A DNA stretch of 64,000 nt from Limnanthes douglasii subsp. nivea (taxonomy: Eukaryota > Streptophyta > Magnoliopsida > Brassicales > Limnanthaceae). Shown piece after piece: positions 1-9,402 of this stretch. Below the pieces are notes generated by a model. That model was given only the letters and a program-made list of their open reading frames with translations, did not search any database and had not been told where the DNA came from. Location of the stretch: assembly GCA_036936605.1 (NCBI GenBank), contig JAUPFV010000003.1, forward strand, positions 76,740,273 to 76,804,272. The letters are read 5' to 3'. Both the position numbers and the translations under genes were made by a program. Position 1 is the stretch's first letter. Each line of letters begins with the position of its first letter.

Positions 1-749
1 ACTTTCATCTTCATATCGTATTTTTTTTTTGAAAAAAATAGAGTTTGCAAAAAAACAAAAAAAAACTGGATATTTAAAAATTAAAACGATTGTCTAACAA
101 TTTTTTAATAAGATTATATTTTGATAGATTTAATTATTTTGCAATAAAAAAATTAGAACAAAAGCGGGTAAATTAATTGAGTTATAAATTAAATGGGTGG
201 ATCGAGATTATTTATTTAACAAGAGTTTAATAATTTGGTTAAAAAGTGAATCGTTCGGAGAAAAATAGATGGTAATTAGTAGTTTAAAATTAACTTGAAT
301 AAGCTAAGTTGGCGAAACTAAAAATATATAATAAATGAGTAAAGGTAAAAAATAAAAATGTTAAAGTTAATGTAAAAGGATAAAAAACCTAAAATATTTT
401 ATTTGAGTGAAAATTTTATTTTTTTAAAAAATTATATATTTGGATGTCACGTTACATCACCTAGTTAATTTGGCATGCACCATCGAACATATATACAAAA
501 TTTTAGATACGAAAGACTCTCACTAACATATGTTGTAACAAGTATTAAACATTGATGACCAATGAAGAGTTTTAGCATTCTTTGTATCAAATTATTATTG
601 AACGTCTTTGTGCTTAACAATATTTACGTTAGCTATTTATTTATAAAATAATCACAATTCGAACCACGTTTATTTTTGATTGATTTCTTACATTTTTTTA
701 TTTGTTGCTTATTTTTTAAAATAATAAAATGTTCTTAAAAACTCATCGA
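1..749. other. AT-rich non-coding DNA
   Basis: No ORF with codon-like structure and no recognisable domain on either strand. It is rich in A and T runs with no clear tandem period. It lies outside the duplicated block, since no similar sequence is seen left of about 41980. Confidence 0.6.
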
Positions 750-950
750 TATCACTTTTTTTTTCTCTTTTTCCGCTACGCAACGAGTGCGTACAGGGTA
801 AATCCTCAGTCCGATACAATAGTCTGCAAACCAATGCCAGAAAGTAAACCACACAAGGTGGCAGAAGAAAACGTTTGTAGATGGACTCGAACTCATAACA
901 TTTGGCCACAAGCATGTCTTATTCCACCAACTCCGCTACCGCTTGAACGC
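750..950 (-). mobile_element. tRNA-derived SINE, Au-like
   Basis: Read on the minus strand, the head has a pol III A box (TAGCGGAGTTGG, 927-938) and a B box (AGTTCGAGTCC, 883-893) spaced as in a tRNA gene. A body follows containing GGTTTGCAGACTAT and TTTACCCTGTACGCACTC, which I recall as typical of the widespread plant Au-type SINEs. The 3' end is A-rich (plus-strand T run from about 755). The head no longer folds as a full tRNA, so this is a retroposon and not a tRNA gene. Target-site duplications were not resolved and the ends are approximate. The family name is from memory and unchecked. Confidence 0.65.
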
Positions 951-1213
951 ATATGTTTGTAAATTTGTAGAAAGATAATAACATGATAAATTATTCATAC
1001 AATTTGACATTTTAACGAAGTTATAGAGTATTACTTGAATACTAATCAATATCTTGGGTACAAATAGTTTGATTCATAAGTATTGAACAACTATACTTTC
1101 ATTTCATTAATTTAGGAGGACGCTGTTACATTCTTATCAACAACATAATAATAAACTATCTTTTAAAGTTCACGAAGTTAAAAAAGGAATGAGAAGAAAT
1201 TGTTTGTGTTTAA
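951..1213. other. Non-coding flank; start of the segmental duplication
   Basis: No gene is seen. From about 1060 onward the sequence matches 41985-42126 closely (shared ATTTAGGAGGACG and the following 3' flank of the SUC gene). This sets the left visible edge of the duplicated block. Confidence 0.6.
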
Positions 1214-2820
1214 AGTGAATTAGTATCAATGGTGGCCACCGGCGGCCACAGTAAGAACCACGTCCTACGGTGGCGACGGAAGCACTGTAAAAACCAAAAT
1301 TGCACTAACTAGGGCAGCGATTACGCCGAGAACGAAGCCAGGGAGATTTCCTCCTCCAAAGAGGGAGTCAAATGGTCCTCCTCCGACGGAGACGACCATA
1401 TGAGGGATAACAATGGAGAAATTCAAAACTTCAAGGGAAAGTCCTTGACCGGCACCAGAACTGCTCGAGAAAATAGAAGCCAAAGCGAAAGGAACACTGT
1501 ATGAGATAGCTAATGGAATACCCAAAATCGCAAAAAAAGCTAATGCAGCACCCTTGATGGAATCAGGTGGCGGCGGAATACTTGCACTGGCCGGTAAAGT
1601 AGCACGGTGAGCTTCGGCTAGTTTTGTAATAAGAACAGTGAGAGCCAAACAAACAGCTAATAACAAATTAACGATACCCCATAATCTTTTGACGCCACCA
1701 ACAGCACCGCCTACGGGTTGAATTCCAAGCGACATAAAAGCGAGGACCACCGAATTTAACATGAGACCCAAAGCGCCAGCACCGACACCATTGTCATACG
1801 CACGTAACGAAGCTTCGGTTGCTGATGATGATGAATCACCGCCGTAGACTTCTCGGCCCATCCAGTCGGTGTCGTACAACATGAAAGGGAACCACGCAAT
1901 CCAGTTCAGACATGTCACCACCAACAGCATCCACATGGGCCTCTTCATCACTTTGAAAGCGCCGAATAATTCGCCGAAAAGTGAAAGTTTGGGTTCGGGT
2001 TCGCCACCTTCTTGGAGTATTTCTCCTCCTTCGCCGCCGCCGATACCTTGGTCCGGTGACCACCGTTTTTCGCTTACGTTTAGTAGAGCGACAATGGTGA
2101 CGATTGCGAGAAGGATAATTGAGAGGAAAAAAGAGCTCTTCAGATTGGCACAGTAGAGATCGCAGGCTTTTGTCATAGTGAACGGGAACATTTTGTGAAG
2201 CCACCGAAAGGAACCGGCGGAGTAGCCCAAGACGTTACCGACGGCCATGAAGAATGGAAGAATGAATTGGCCAAACTCATTTTTTTGTTGTCGCCAAACG
2301 ATAGGTCGGCGAGTAAAGCACGGCAGGGACCTTGAAGCATGTTGTTAGCGACGTCGAGGATCCAGAATCCAATGGCGAAGATGACAATAGCTCGAGTTTT
2401 CACCTCGGCGTCGAGGTGGTCACCGATGGCATGACCAATATCGGAGGCGTAATCGATTAGTACAACAGCGATGGCAACCATGAGGGCTCCAGAGGCGATA
2501 AAAGGACGACGGCGGCCGAAACGGGAAGTACATCGATCGCTATGGTAACCGACGAGTGGTTGAACGAGCATTCCCGAAATCGGACGGCATAGCCAGATAA
2601 GGGACGACCACTTGTGTGGGATACCGAGCAGCTGCACGTAGGGTGTGAGCAGTGAAAGCTGTAGGGCCCACCCGAATTGTATGCCCGCCGCAATAGACGC
2701 GACCATGATGATTTTTTTGGCCGGCGTTGGCTGATGTGGTGGTTGTGACTCATGTTCGAGCTGGAGCGACGAAGGGCTTGGTTGGGTCCCTTTGACCCCT
2801 GACTGAGGATCTGTCTCCAT
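1214..2820 (-). pseudogene. Sucrose transporter pseudogene (decayed SUC copy)
   Basis: This is nearly identical to the intact sucrose/H+ symporter at 42127-43737 but broken. The first 190 or so codons are open from ATG 2820. A single base is missing near 2255 relative to the intact copy (AATGGAAG against AATGAGAAG), which shifts frame after the fifth membrane segment. The downstream part then reads open until a stop created by CGG to TAG near 1265, about 17 codons short of the normal end, and a further one-base insertion lies in the C-terminal codons near 1230. Two non-synonymous changes affect conserved positions: Gly to Arg in the WLCGPISG motif and Gly to Asp in the following membrane segment. 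Family members act at the plasma membrane in phloem loading; this copy should not make a transporter. The 5' flank resembles that of the intact gene without the MITE. Confidence 0.9.
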
Positions 2821-2990
2821 TTGTGTTGTGTGTTAAGGTGTGTCTCTCTCTTTTATCTATAACTATAAGCAGTATTGTTTCACTCTCTAGCTCTAGATTT
2901 TGTCTTTTTCTGAAATTGTTTATGGCCAAACATAAAGGGGATGCTGCCTTAAATATTAAAAGATGGTGCTATAAAATTATTATTAGCTAA
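2821..2990 (-). promoter_or_regulatory. Former SUC promoter region, copy 1
   Basis: Upstream DNA of the SUC pseudogene. It carries the pyrimidine-rich leader (CTCTCTCTTTT on the plus strand) and the AT-rich TATA-like segment (ACTATAAG, plus strand near 2863) just beyond. This is the uninterrupted version of the promoter that holds a MITE in copy 2. About 75 bp present in copy 2 next to the MULE (about 44660-44735) is missing here. Confidence 0.5.
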
Positions 2991-3240
2991 GGAAAGTAAT
3001 TCTAAATACCCACTCAACTATCAAATACCAAAATGATATCCGTTTTTGGACTAGTTTCATAAAATACCTAGAGCTATATTTAGGATAATTATACCCTCTA
3101 GGGTATAAAAAGGGTTTTTGGTTCAAACCCACTTTTTTGGACCTTCTAATTTGATTTTTAGGTTCCATTTCCCCACTTTCACATTTCTAATTTTGTGGAG
3201 AGAGAAACAAAACGAGAGGGAACCCAAAAAGCAATTTTGA

Positions 3241-5747
3241 ACCGGAGGCTTTCCTCGAACTAAAACCTTGGCCTTTCAACCGTCGATTGTAACCGGCGAT
3301 CTTTTTCCGATCAATCAATCGAACCAGAGAACATCGTTGACGACCTACTCCGTCAAACACAGTCAAGCAGGTATGTTTTTTGTTACAACTCCGTCGAACA
3401 CAGTCGAGCAGCCTCCGACTGGATTTCTTCGACTTCAAGTTTTGGATCAGGAATCTGCAGAAGTGGCACGAAGGCCGTCGATTACCTCTTGCAAGATCCA
3501 AACCGTCGGTTTAGGCTTTCTGCTGCTGGTTGTGTGTATTGACCATGAATCAATCGAACCGGACAGTCGAGTAGGTATGTTTTTTGTTACAACTCCGTCG
3601 AACACAGTCGAGCAGCCTCCGACTGGATTTCTTCGACTTCGAGTTTTGGATCAGGAATCTGCAGAAGTGGCACGAAGGCCGTCGATTACCTCTTGCAAGA
3701 TCCAAACCGTCGGTTTAGGCTTTCTGCTTCTGGTTGTGTGTATTGACCATGAATCAATCGAACCGGACAGTCGAGCAGGTATGTTTTTTGTTACACCTCC
3801 GTCGAACACAATCGAGCAGCCTCCGACTGGATTTCTTCGACTTCGAGTTTTGGATCAGGAATCTGCAGAAGTGGCACGAAGGCCGTCGATTACCTCTTGC
3901 AAGATCCAAACCGTCGGTTTAGGCTTTCTACTTCTGGTTGTGTGTATTCACCATGAATTAGCTTCTTTACAGTGAAATTTGTTAGTTTATTTGGTGTTCT
4001 TCAGATTTTTGGGTGTTTAACCAGATTTCACTTACATGCTTCGATTTTTGTTTCTGATTCACGATTTTGAACCGGAGGCTTTCCTCGAACTCAAACTTTG
4101 GCCTTTCAACCGTCGATTGTACCCGGCGATCCTTTTCCGATCAATCAATCGAACCAGAGAACACCGTTGACGACCTACTCCGTCGAACACAGTCGAGCAG
4201 GTATGTTTTTTGTTACAACTCCGTCGAACACAGTCGAGCAGCCTCCGACTGGATTTCTTCGACTTCAAGTTTTGGATCAGGAATCTGCAGAAGTGGCACG
4301 AAGGCCGTCGATTACCTCTTGCAAGATCCAAATCGTCGGTTTAGGCTTTCTGCTTCTGGTTGTGTGTATTGACCATGAATCAATCGAACCGGACAGTCGA
4401 GCAGGTATGTTTTTTGTTACAACTCCGTCGAACACAGTCGAGCAGCCTCCGACTGGATTTCTTCGACTTCGAGTTTTGGATCAGGAATCTGCAGAAGTGG
4501 CACGAAGGCCGTCGATTACCTCTTGCAAGATCCAAACCGTCGGTTTAGGCATTCTGCTTCTGGTTGTGTGTATTGACCATGAATCAATCGAACCGGACAG
4601 TCGAGCAGGTATGTTTTTTGTTACACCTCCGTCGAACACAGTCGAGCAGCCTCCGACTGGATTTCTTCGACTTCGAGTTTTGGATCAGGAATCTGCAGAA
4701 GTGGCACGAAGGCCGTCGATTACCTCTTGCAAGATCCAAACCGTCGGTTTAGGCTTTCTACTTCTGGTTGTGTGTATTCACCATGAATTAGCTTCTTTAC
4801 AGTGAAATTTGTTAGTTTATTTGGTGTTCTTCAGATTTTTGGGTGTTTAACCAGATTTCACTTACATGCTTCGATTTTTGTTTCTGATTCACGATTTTGA
4901 ACCGGAGGCTTTCCTCGAACTCAAACCTTGGCCTTTCAACCGTCGACTGTAACCGGCGATCCTTTTCCGATCAATCAATCGAACCAGAGAACACCGTTGA
5001 CGACCTACTCCGTCGAGCATCCTACTCCGTCGAACACAGTAGAGCAGGTATGTTTTTTGTTACAACTCCGTCAAACACAGTCGAGCAGCCTCCGACTGGA
5101 TTTCTTCGACTTCAAGTTTTGGATCAGGAATCTGCAGAAGTGGCACGAAGGACGTCGATTACCTCTTGCAAGATCCAAACCGTCGGTTTAGGCTTTTTGC
5201 TTCTGGTTGTGTGTATTGACCATGAATCAATCGAACCGGACAGTCGAGCAGGTATGTTTTTTGTTACAATTCCGTCGAACACAGTCGAGCAGCCTCCGAC
5301 TGGATTTCTTCGACTTTGAGTTTTGGATCAGGAATCTGCAGAAGTGGCACGAAGGCCGTCGATTACCTCTTGTAAGATCCAAACCGTCGGTTTAGGCTTT
5401 CTGCTTCTGGTTGTGTGTATTGACCATGAATCAATCGAACCGGACAGTCGAGCAGGTATGTTTTTTGTTACACCTCCGTCGAACACAGTCGAGCAGCCTC
5501 CGACTGGATTTCTTCGACTTCGAGTTTTGGATCAGGAATCTGCAGAAGTGGCACGAAGGCCGTCGATTACCTCTTGCAAGATCCAAACCGTCGGTTTAGG
5601 CTTTCTACTTCTGGTTGTGTGTATTCACCATGAATTAGCTTCTTTACAGTGAAATTTGTTAGTTTATTTGGTGTTCTTCAGATTTTTGGGTGTTTAACCA
5701 GATTTCACTTACATGCTTCGATTTTTGTTTCTGATTCACGATTTTGT
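3241..5747 (+). repeat. Two-level tandem repeat: 830-bp units made of 204-bp subunits
   Basis: Three large units start with ACCGGAGGCTTTCCTCGAAC at 3241, 4071 and 4901, so the period is exactly 830 bp twice; the third unit is about 17 bp longer near 5015-5050. Within each unit a 204-bp subunit recurs three times (GTATGTTTTTTG at 3371, 3575 and 3779 in the first unit). Since 204 is a multiple of three, ORFs stay open through each unit (a 235-codon ORF at 3268-3975, its parallel at 4098-4805) and shorter antisense ORFs are also open. These ORFs match no domain I recognise and look like a by-product of the period. Each subunit has CAG followed by GTATGT or a close variant, a splice-donor-like junction. 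Confidence 0.9.
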
Positions 5748-5872
5748 GAAATTTCAACTACTGCAGTGTGATTTACAACATTCAGAAAATTGGTCTACTG
5801 CTGTCACTCTGCTGATCTCGCATTTGTTGCATTAGTTCTTCATCTCTTGAAAGATTCATCTTTATTATGCAG
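5748..5872. other. Intron-like spacer in the MULE
   Basis: Non-coding, pyrimidine-rich toward its right end and ending TTTATTATGCAG, a good splice acceptor, directly before the short open segment at 5873. No other feature seen. Confidence 0.35.
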
Positions 5873-6039
5873 ATGTGGTGGAAGAAAGCACAAGGAGAGA
5901 CTACAGATCCACAAGTAACCTTTCTCTAGATGTGTATGATTTCTATATTCACGTTATATTATCTTTTTCAGGTAGTGGTGTTGCTGCTCCTGTTGCTGAA
6001 GAGAAGAAGACAGAGAAAGTAGAAGAGATAAACCATTAA
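5873..6039 (+). pseudogene. Small spliced gene fragment, possibly acidic ribosomal P-protein tail-like
   Basis: An open stretch follows a splice-acceptor-like TTATGCAG at 5872 and stops near 5935. After a second acceptor-like TTTTTCAG an Ala/Lys/Glu-rich tail is encoded (GVAAPVAEEKKTEKVEE) ending in TAA at 6037-6039. The tail resembles the hinge of eukaryotic acidic ribosomal stalk proteins (P1/P2) but lacks their conserved C-terminal acidic-Phe motif. It may be a captured exon in the MULE or a chance charged peptide. The resemblance is weak and no function should be assigned. Confidence 0.25.
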
Positions 6040-6289
6040 CGTTTTAATAATCTATTATGATCATTCATATCCATGATTTGTAAATATATTGTTTGGCTAT
6101 TTTATGTAAAAACTCATTAGATACTGTTCTGATAATTTGAGTATATGGGTTGCTTCTATAAAAAACATAGTATCAAATAGCAATGTAGCATTGAAGTGCG
6201 TTCGATGTTGTTTTCGAGTTAGTTGAACTTGGTATAAAATTGAATGCTAATAATATACCGAAAGTGTTTGTGGCCATATCTAGCAATAC
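6040..6289. other. AT-rich non-coding DNA inside the MULE
   Basis: Contains a possible polyadenylation context downstream of 6039 but no gene. It leads into the TATCTAGCAATG array. Confidence 0.4.
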
Positions 6290-7305
6290 CATAGTAACGT
6301 ATCTAGCAATGTGTTATTAGAGTTGCTCCTAAGCTCTTGGTCGCCCATCTAGCAATGTGGCGTATTATATCTAGCGACGACAGTAGTAGTAAATAGCAAT
6401 GACATAGCATCGTAATGGCAGTTAGGATTCACAATCGCAATTTAAAGATAACTAATCTATCAAAGCAAAGTGAACCTTAACGACTAAAATAAATCAACCG
6501 CAATCGCAACCAGAAAACCACGTATCTAGCAATGTCTATGTGTTATATCTATCGGACTTATACTCAAGTATCTAGTCATGCCTATATTTCATATCTATCG
6601 GAATACTAATCACGTATCTAGCAATGTCTATATGTCGTATCTATCAGACTTATACTCACGTATCTAGCAATGTCTATATGTCGTATCTAGCAAATATATA
6701 GTGCTGCAACTAGTAATGTCTATATTTCATATTTATCAAACTTATACTCAAGTATCCATCAATGCCCATATGTCGTTTTTAGCAACTAAAAAGTGCTGCA
6801 TCTAACAATGTCTATATTTCATAGCTAGCAATGCCTATGTGTCATATCTATCAGACTTATACTCAAGTATCTAGCCATGCCTATATTTCGTATCTATCAT
6901 ATTATTAATCATGTATCTAGCAATGTCTATATGTCATATCTATCAGACTTATACTCACGTATCTAGAAATGTCTATATGTCGTATCTAGCAAATATATAG
7001 TGCTGCATCTAGCAATGTCTATATTTCATATCTATCATACTTATAGTCAAGTATCTATCAATGTTCATATGTCGTATCTAGCAACTAAAACATGTTGCAT
7101 CTAGCAATGTCTATATTTCATATCTATCAGACTTATAGTCAAGTATCTATCAATGTCCATATGTCGTATCTAGCAACTAAAAAGTTCGGTATCTAGCAAT
7201 GTCTATATTTCATATATATCAGACTTATACTCAAGTATCTATCAATGTCAATATGTTGTATCTAACAACTAAAAAGTGTTGCATCTAGCAATGATATATA
7301 TTTGT
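6290..7305. repeat. Degenerate AT-rich tandem array (TATCTAGCAATG motif)
   Basis: The phrases TATCTAGCAATGTCTATAT, TATCTATCAGACTTATACTC and GTATCTATCAATGTCCATAT alternate many times over about 1 kb, with a composite period of roughly 130 bp and frequent substitutions. No ORF is maintained. It is a minisatellite-type array distinct from the 204/830-bp repeat to its left. Confidence 0.8.
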
Positions 7306-7555
7306 CGTTTTGAACCGGAAGCAAGAGAAGCAAGAGAAGTGAGCACCATGGGTAGTCTTGAGGTACAAATATTGAAATCATAGATCAGTTAGGTGGATCA
7401 GTTAGCATAAGTGGTGAAGCAAGTTATAATAATAGCTTGAAACTCAAAAGGGAGAAACATAACAGCTTAATTGGATTGAAACAGTGAGTCAGATTATATA
7501 TACAATGCAATAACTTAAAGAAGATACATGAACTATATACAAGATTCGTGAAAAT
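7306..7555. other. Non-coding spacer inside the MULE
   Basis: No domain seen. A short purine-rich GAAGCAAGAGAAGCAAGAGA duplication sits at about 7318-7340. The right part may be intron-like sequence captured with the peroxidase exon. Confidence 0.35.
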
Positions 7556-7798
7556 GAGCGTCAGGCTGTGCCTAACACAACCTTGAAAGGTTTTGAAAAA
7601 ATCGCTTTGATAATGTTGGAGCTCGAAAAAGCATGTCCTAGGGTGGTTTCTTGTGCAGATGCCTTAGCCCTTGCCACCAGGGATTCCGTTCTTCTGGTCT
7701 GTCTCAGTGTTTTGATTCGCCGCGTTGGCAATTGCTTTCGCCGGGAACATAAGTTCAGAACGGAGCATCACATGACCTCCTATTATGCCCTGATTTGA
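7556..7798 (+). pseudogene. Captured class III peroxidase exon fragment
   Basis: The reading frame contains PNTTLKGFEKI, then EKACPRVVSCADALALATRD. This corresponds to the central segment of secreted plant class III peroxidases, where family members have a Gly-Phe helix followed by CPGVVSCADILALAARD. The Cys, Ser-Cys-Ala-Asp and Ala-Arg-Asp positions are kept, but the distal-His exon upstream and the proximal-heme-His region downstream are absent. After ARD-like RDSVLL the frame departs from the family; a shifted frame (PRWQLLSPG) hints at a frameshift within the original exon. It is flanked only by MULE sequence. Best read as a transduplicated, non-functional gene fragment. Confidence 0.75.
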
Positions 7799-8347
7799 AA
7801 CAGCGACCACAAAGGAACTGGTTGGTGGTAACCTCTCCCCTTGATGGTGTTTACACTAGGGTTTCTTAATCCAGAAGAAGATACTACACCAACAGAAGCT
7901 ATTAGCACACAACCAAACCTTTCCAAAATTCACTGCTTCAACTCAGCTGCAAAACGAACACCTGCAAATCACTTAGCAAAACACAAGTAAACTAGGAAAA
8001 CTTTAGATCCATAAGATGAGACAGAGGAATGTACCAAAACAGTTTTCAAGACGAAGGTTATAACAAATCTACTGAATCGTGCTACTTTTGACAGCACTAA
8101 AAGCTAACACTTAAATCCGAAATGCGGCTAGATACCAAAAGAAGCAAACAATTAACACGAAACGCAAGTCATGAACAGAATAGTCCGGCAGGAGTCTTGG
8201 ATACCAAAAATAGAAGGTTTTCTTACATCTTTGCTATGCAAATTAACAAATGCGCTCAAAAAAGTGAAGTTTCTCAAACAAATATCCAAATAGTTATGGG
8301 ATGATATACCCTGGGACTTTCCTTAAAGAACTGAATTTTAAGACTTC
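7799..8347. other. Non-coding stretch inside the MULE
   Basis: No convincing domain. The stretch on the left could be the continuation of the captured peroxidase locus. The stretch on the right (about 8200-8347) would be the intron downstream of the ELM2-like exon on the minus strand. Confidence 0.3.
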
Positions 8348-8735
8348 CTAAGAAACGTACCTATTGATTGGACCTGACCATATTGGAACTTCTGCTTGAA
8401 AGGCTGTTCCAATTCGAACATGCGTAGTATATGGTTCGGTATCACTCAGCATCGACTTTATTCCTTTTGTTTTCGTCTTAGATGATGAACCTTTGCATTT
8501 GCCTTTTCCACTGGTGGACTTTCTTGATCTCTTTGTTGTTGTCTCCTTGAAATGTTTCCGTTTCATTTCTGATACATATTCTTTTATGACATTTGGAGTG
8601 GTAAAAATCTGGTTTCGTTGCAGATTTGGATCAGACAAAAGCTTTATAGTAAATGATGATTTTGCTACATCGATTTGGCCGTCTAATTAGGTAACAAAGA
8701 CGCGACTACAAGGTGCTGCTGATGTCGGTTGCATC
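8348..8735 (-). pseudogene. Captured exon with ELM2-like N-terminal motif
   Basis: On the minus strand, codons just after a basic Lys/Ser-rich stretch (KRSRKSTSGKGKCKG) encode HVRIGTAFQAEVPIWSGP. This matches the start of ELM2 domains, which begin with an I-x-V-G-x-x-(F/Y)-Q-A-x-(I/V)-P pattern in chromatin proteins. The exon ends at AATAG followed by GTACGTTTC (about 8360), a good splice donor, so the rest of the domain would lie in a missing exon. An upstream in-frame stop at about 8693 shows decay. ELM2 recruits histone deacetylases in co-repressor proteins; here only a fragment is left in the MULE. The motif is short, so the assignment is tentative. Confidence 0.45.
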
Positions 8736-9043
8736 GGCGAAGTCGTTCCGGTGATTTGGGGAGGTCGAAGGTGGTTCTGGTGTTTTGGGAGGGTTAAGAG
8801 AGAGAGTATGGAGGCTGGTTCAAAATTCAAAATTCAAAATTCAAAATTGTTGATGGCTGAAAATACTCATTAATTCTCAAAATAACGCTTATATACTAGG
8901 TTAAGGGTAGTTATGGTATTAAAAAAAATTGGGTCTTAAAATAGAATTGTTTTATTGAGATAGGTATTAAGTGAGCATTAACCCATTTTTGGGTACTAGA
9001 TAGTAATAGGTTTGGCTAAAAGGTACTTAGTGTGTCATTTCCC
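8736..9043. other. MULE right end, including a short (TTCAAAATT)n repeat
   Basis: A 9-bp TTCAAAATT unit repeats four times at about 8819-8849. The remaining sequence to 9043 is AT-rich and forms the proposed terminal repeat. A region at about 8736-8820 on the minus strand could be the leader of the captured ELM2-like gene (ATGCAACCG). Confidence 0.5.
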
Positions 9044-9052
9044 ATTTTATAA

Positions 9053-9400
9053 TTCGTATATATGCCAGACTGAGACCGAGACTGAGATGTGGTAAGTCTT
9101 CCTTTTTATCTATTTTAAGTCCAATTCAATTTAAAAGTACATGAATCAATATTGCTGAAACGAGTAATTTATAGATAAGTATCACTTTCTGTTTGCTGAA
9201 ATGCATAAACTATTCTTTTATTTTCCCAAAGTTTACGGTCTGTATTACGATGATAAATTTTTATTTATTTGACCAATTTTTAACCTATAACATATGGAAA
9301 ACATAACTACAAATTCACAAGTAATTCCGCACTGAATATGAATACTATTTAATTTATACAGTCAACTTTTATAATTAATAATTTGGTATTTGCAATTTTA
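9053..9400. other. Short unique spacer between MULE and the A element
   Basis: No gene or repeat seen. The junction at about 9401 drops directly into the middle of a reverse transcriptase coding frame, so a deletion end-point lies here. Confidence 0.6.
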
Positions 9401-9402
9401 CG

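Larger units (their letters stand above)
2991..9043. mobile_element. Putative Mutator-like element (Pack-MULE-like) with captured fragments
   Basis: The right end reads inward from 9043 as GGGAAATGACACACTAAGTA. The left end, best preserved in copy 2 at 44736, reads GAGGAAAGTATCTCTAAATA, giving about 13 of 21 matching positions as a degenerate terminal inverted repeat. A 9-bp direct repeat ATTTTATAA flanks the right end (9044-9052) and the copy 2 left end (44727-44735), the size expected for a MULE. In copy 1 the left flank is deleted, so the element starts directly at 2991. No transposase is visible. Inside are tandem arrays and fragments of unrelated cellular genes. The MULE assignment is an inference; the ends are divergent. 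Confidence 0.5.

Noticed and set aside
883..938. Possible tRNA gene on the minus strand
   Set aside because: A and B boxes are present but the acceptor and anticodon stems do not form; fits a SINE head.
3268..5652. Several ORFs of 60-235 codons on both strands in the 830-bp repeat
   Set aside because: They arise because the 204-bp subunit is a multiple of three. No domain, the same open frames on both strands, and no evidence of a start context; reported as a repeat, not genes.
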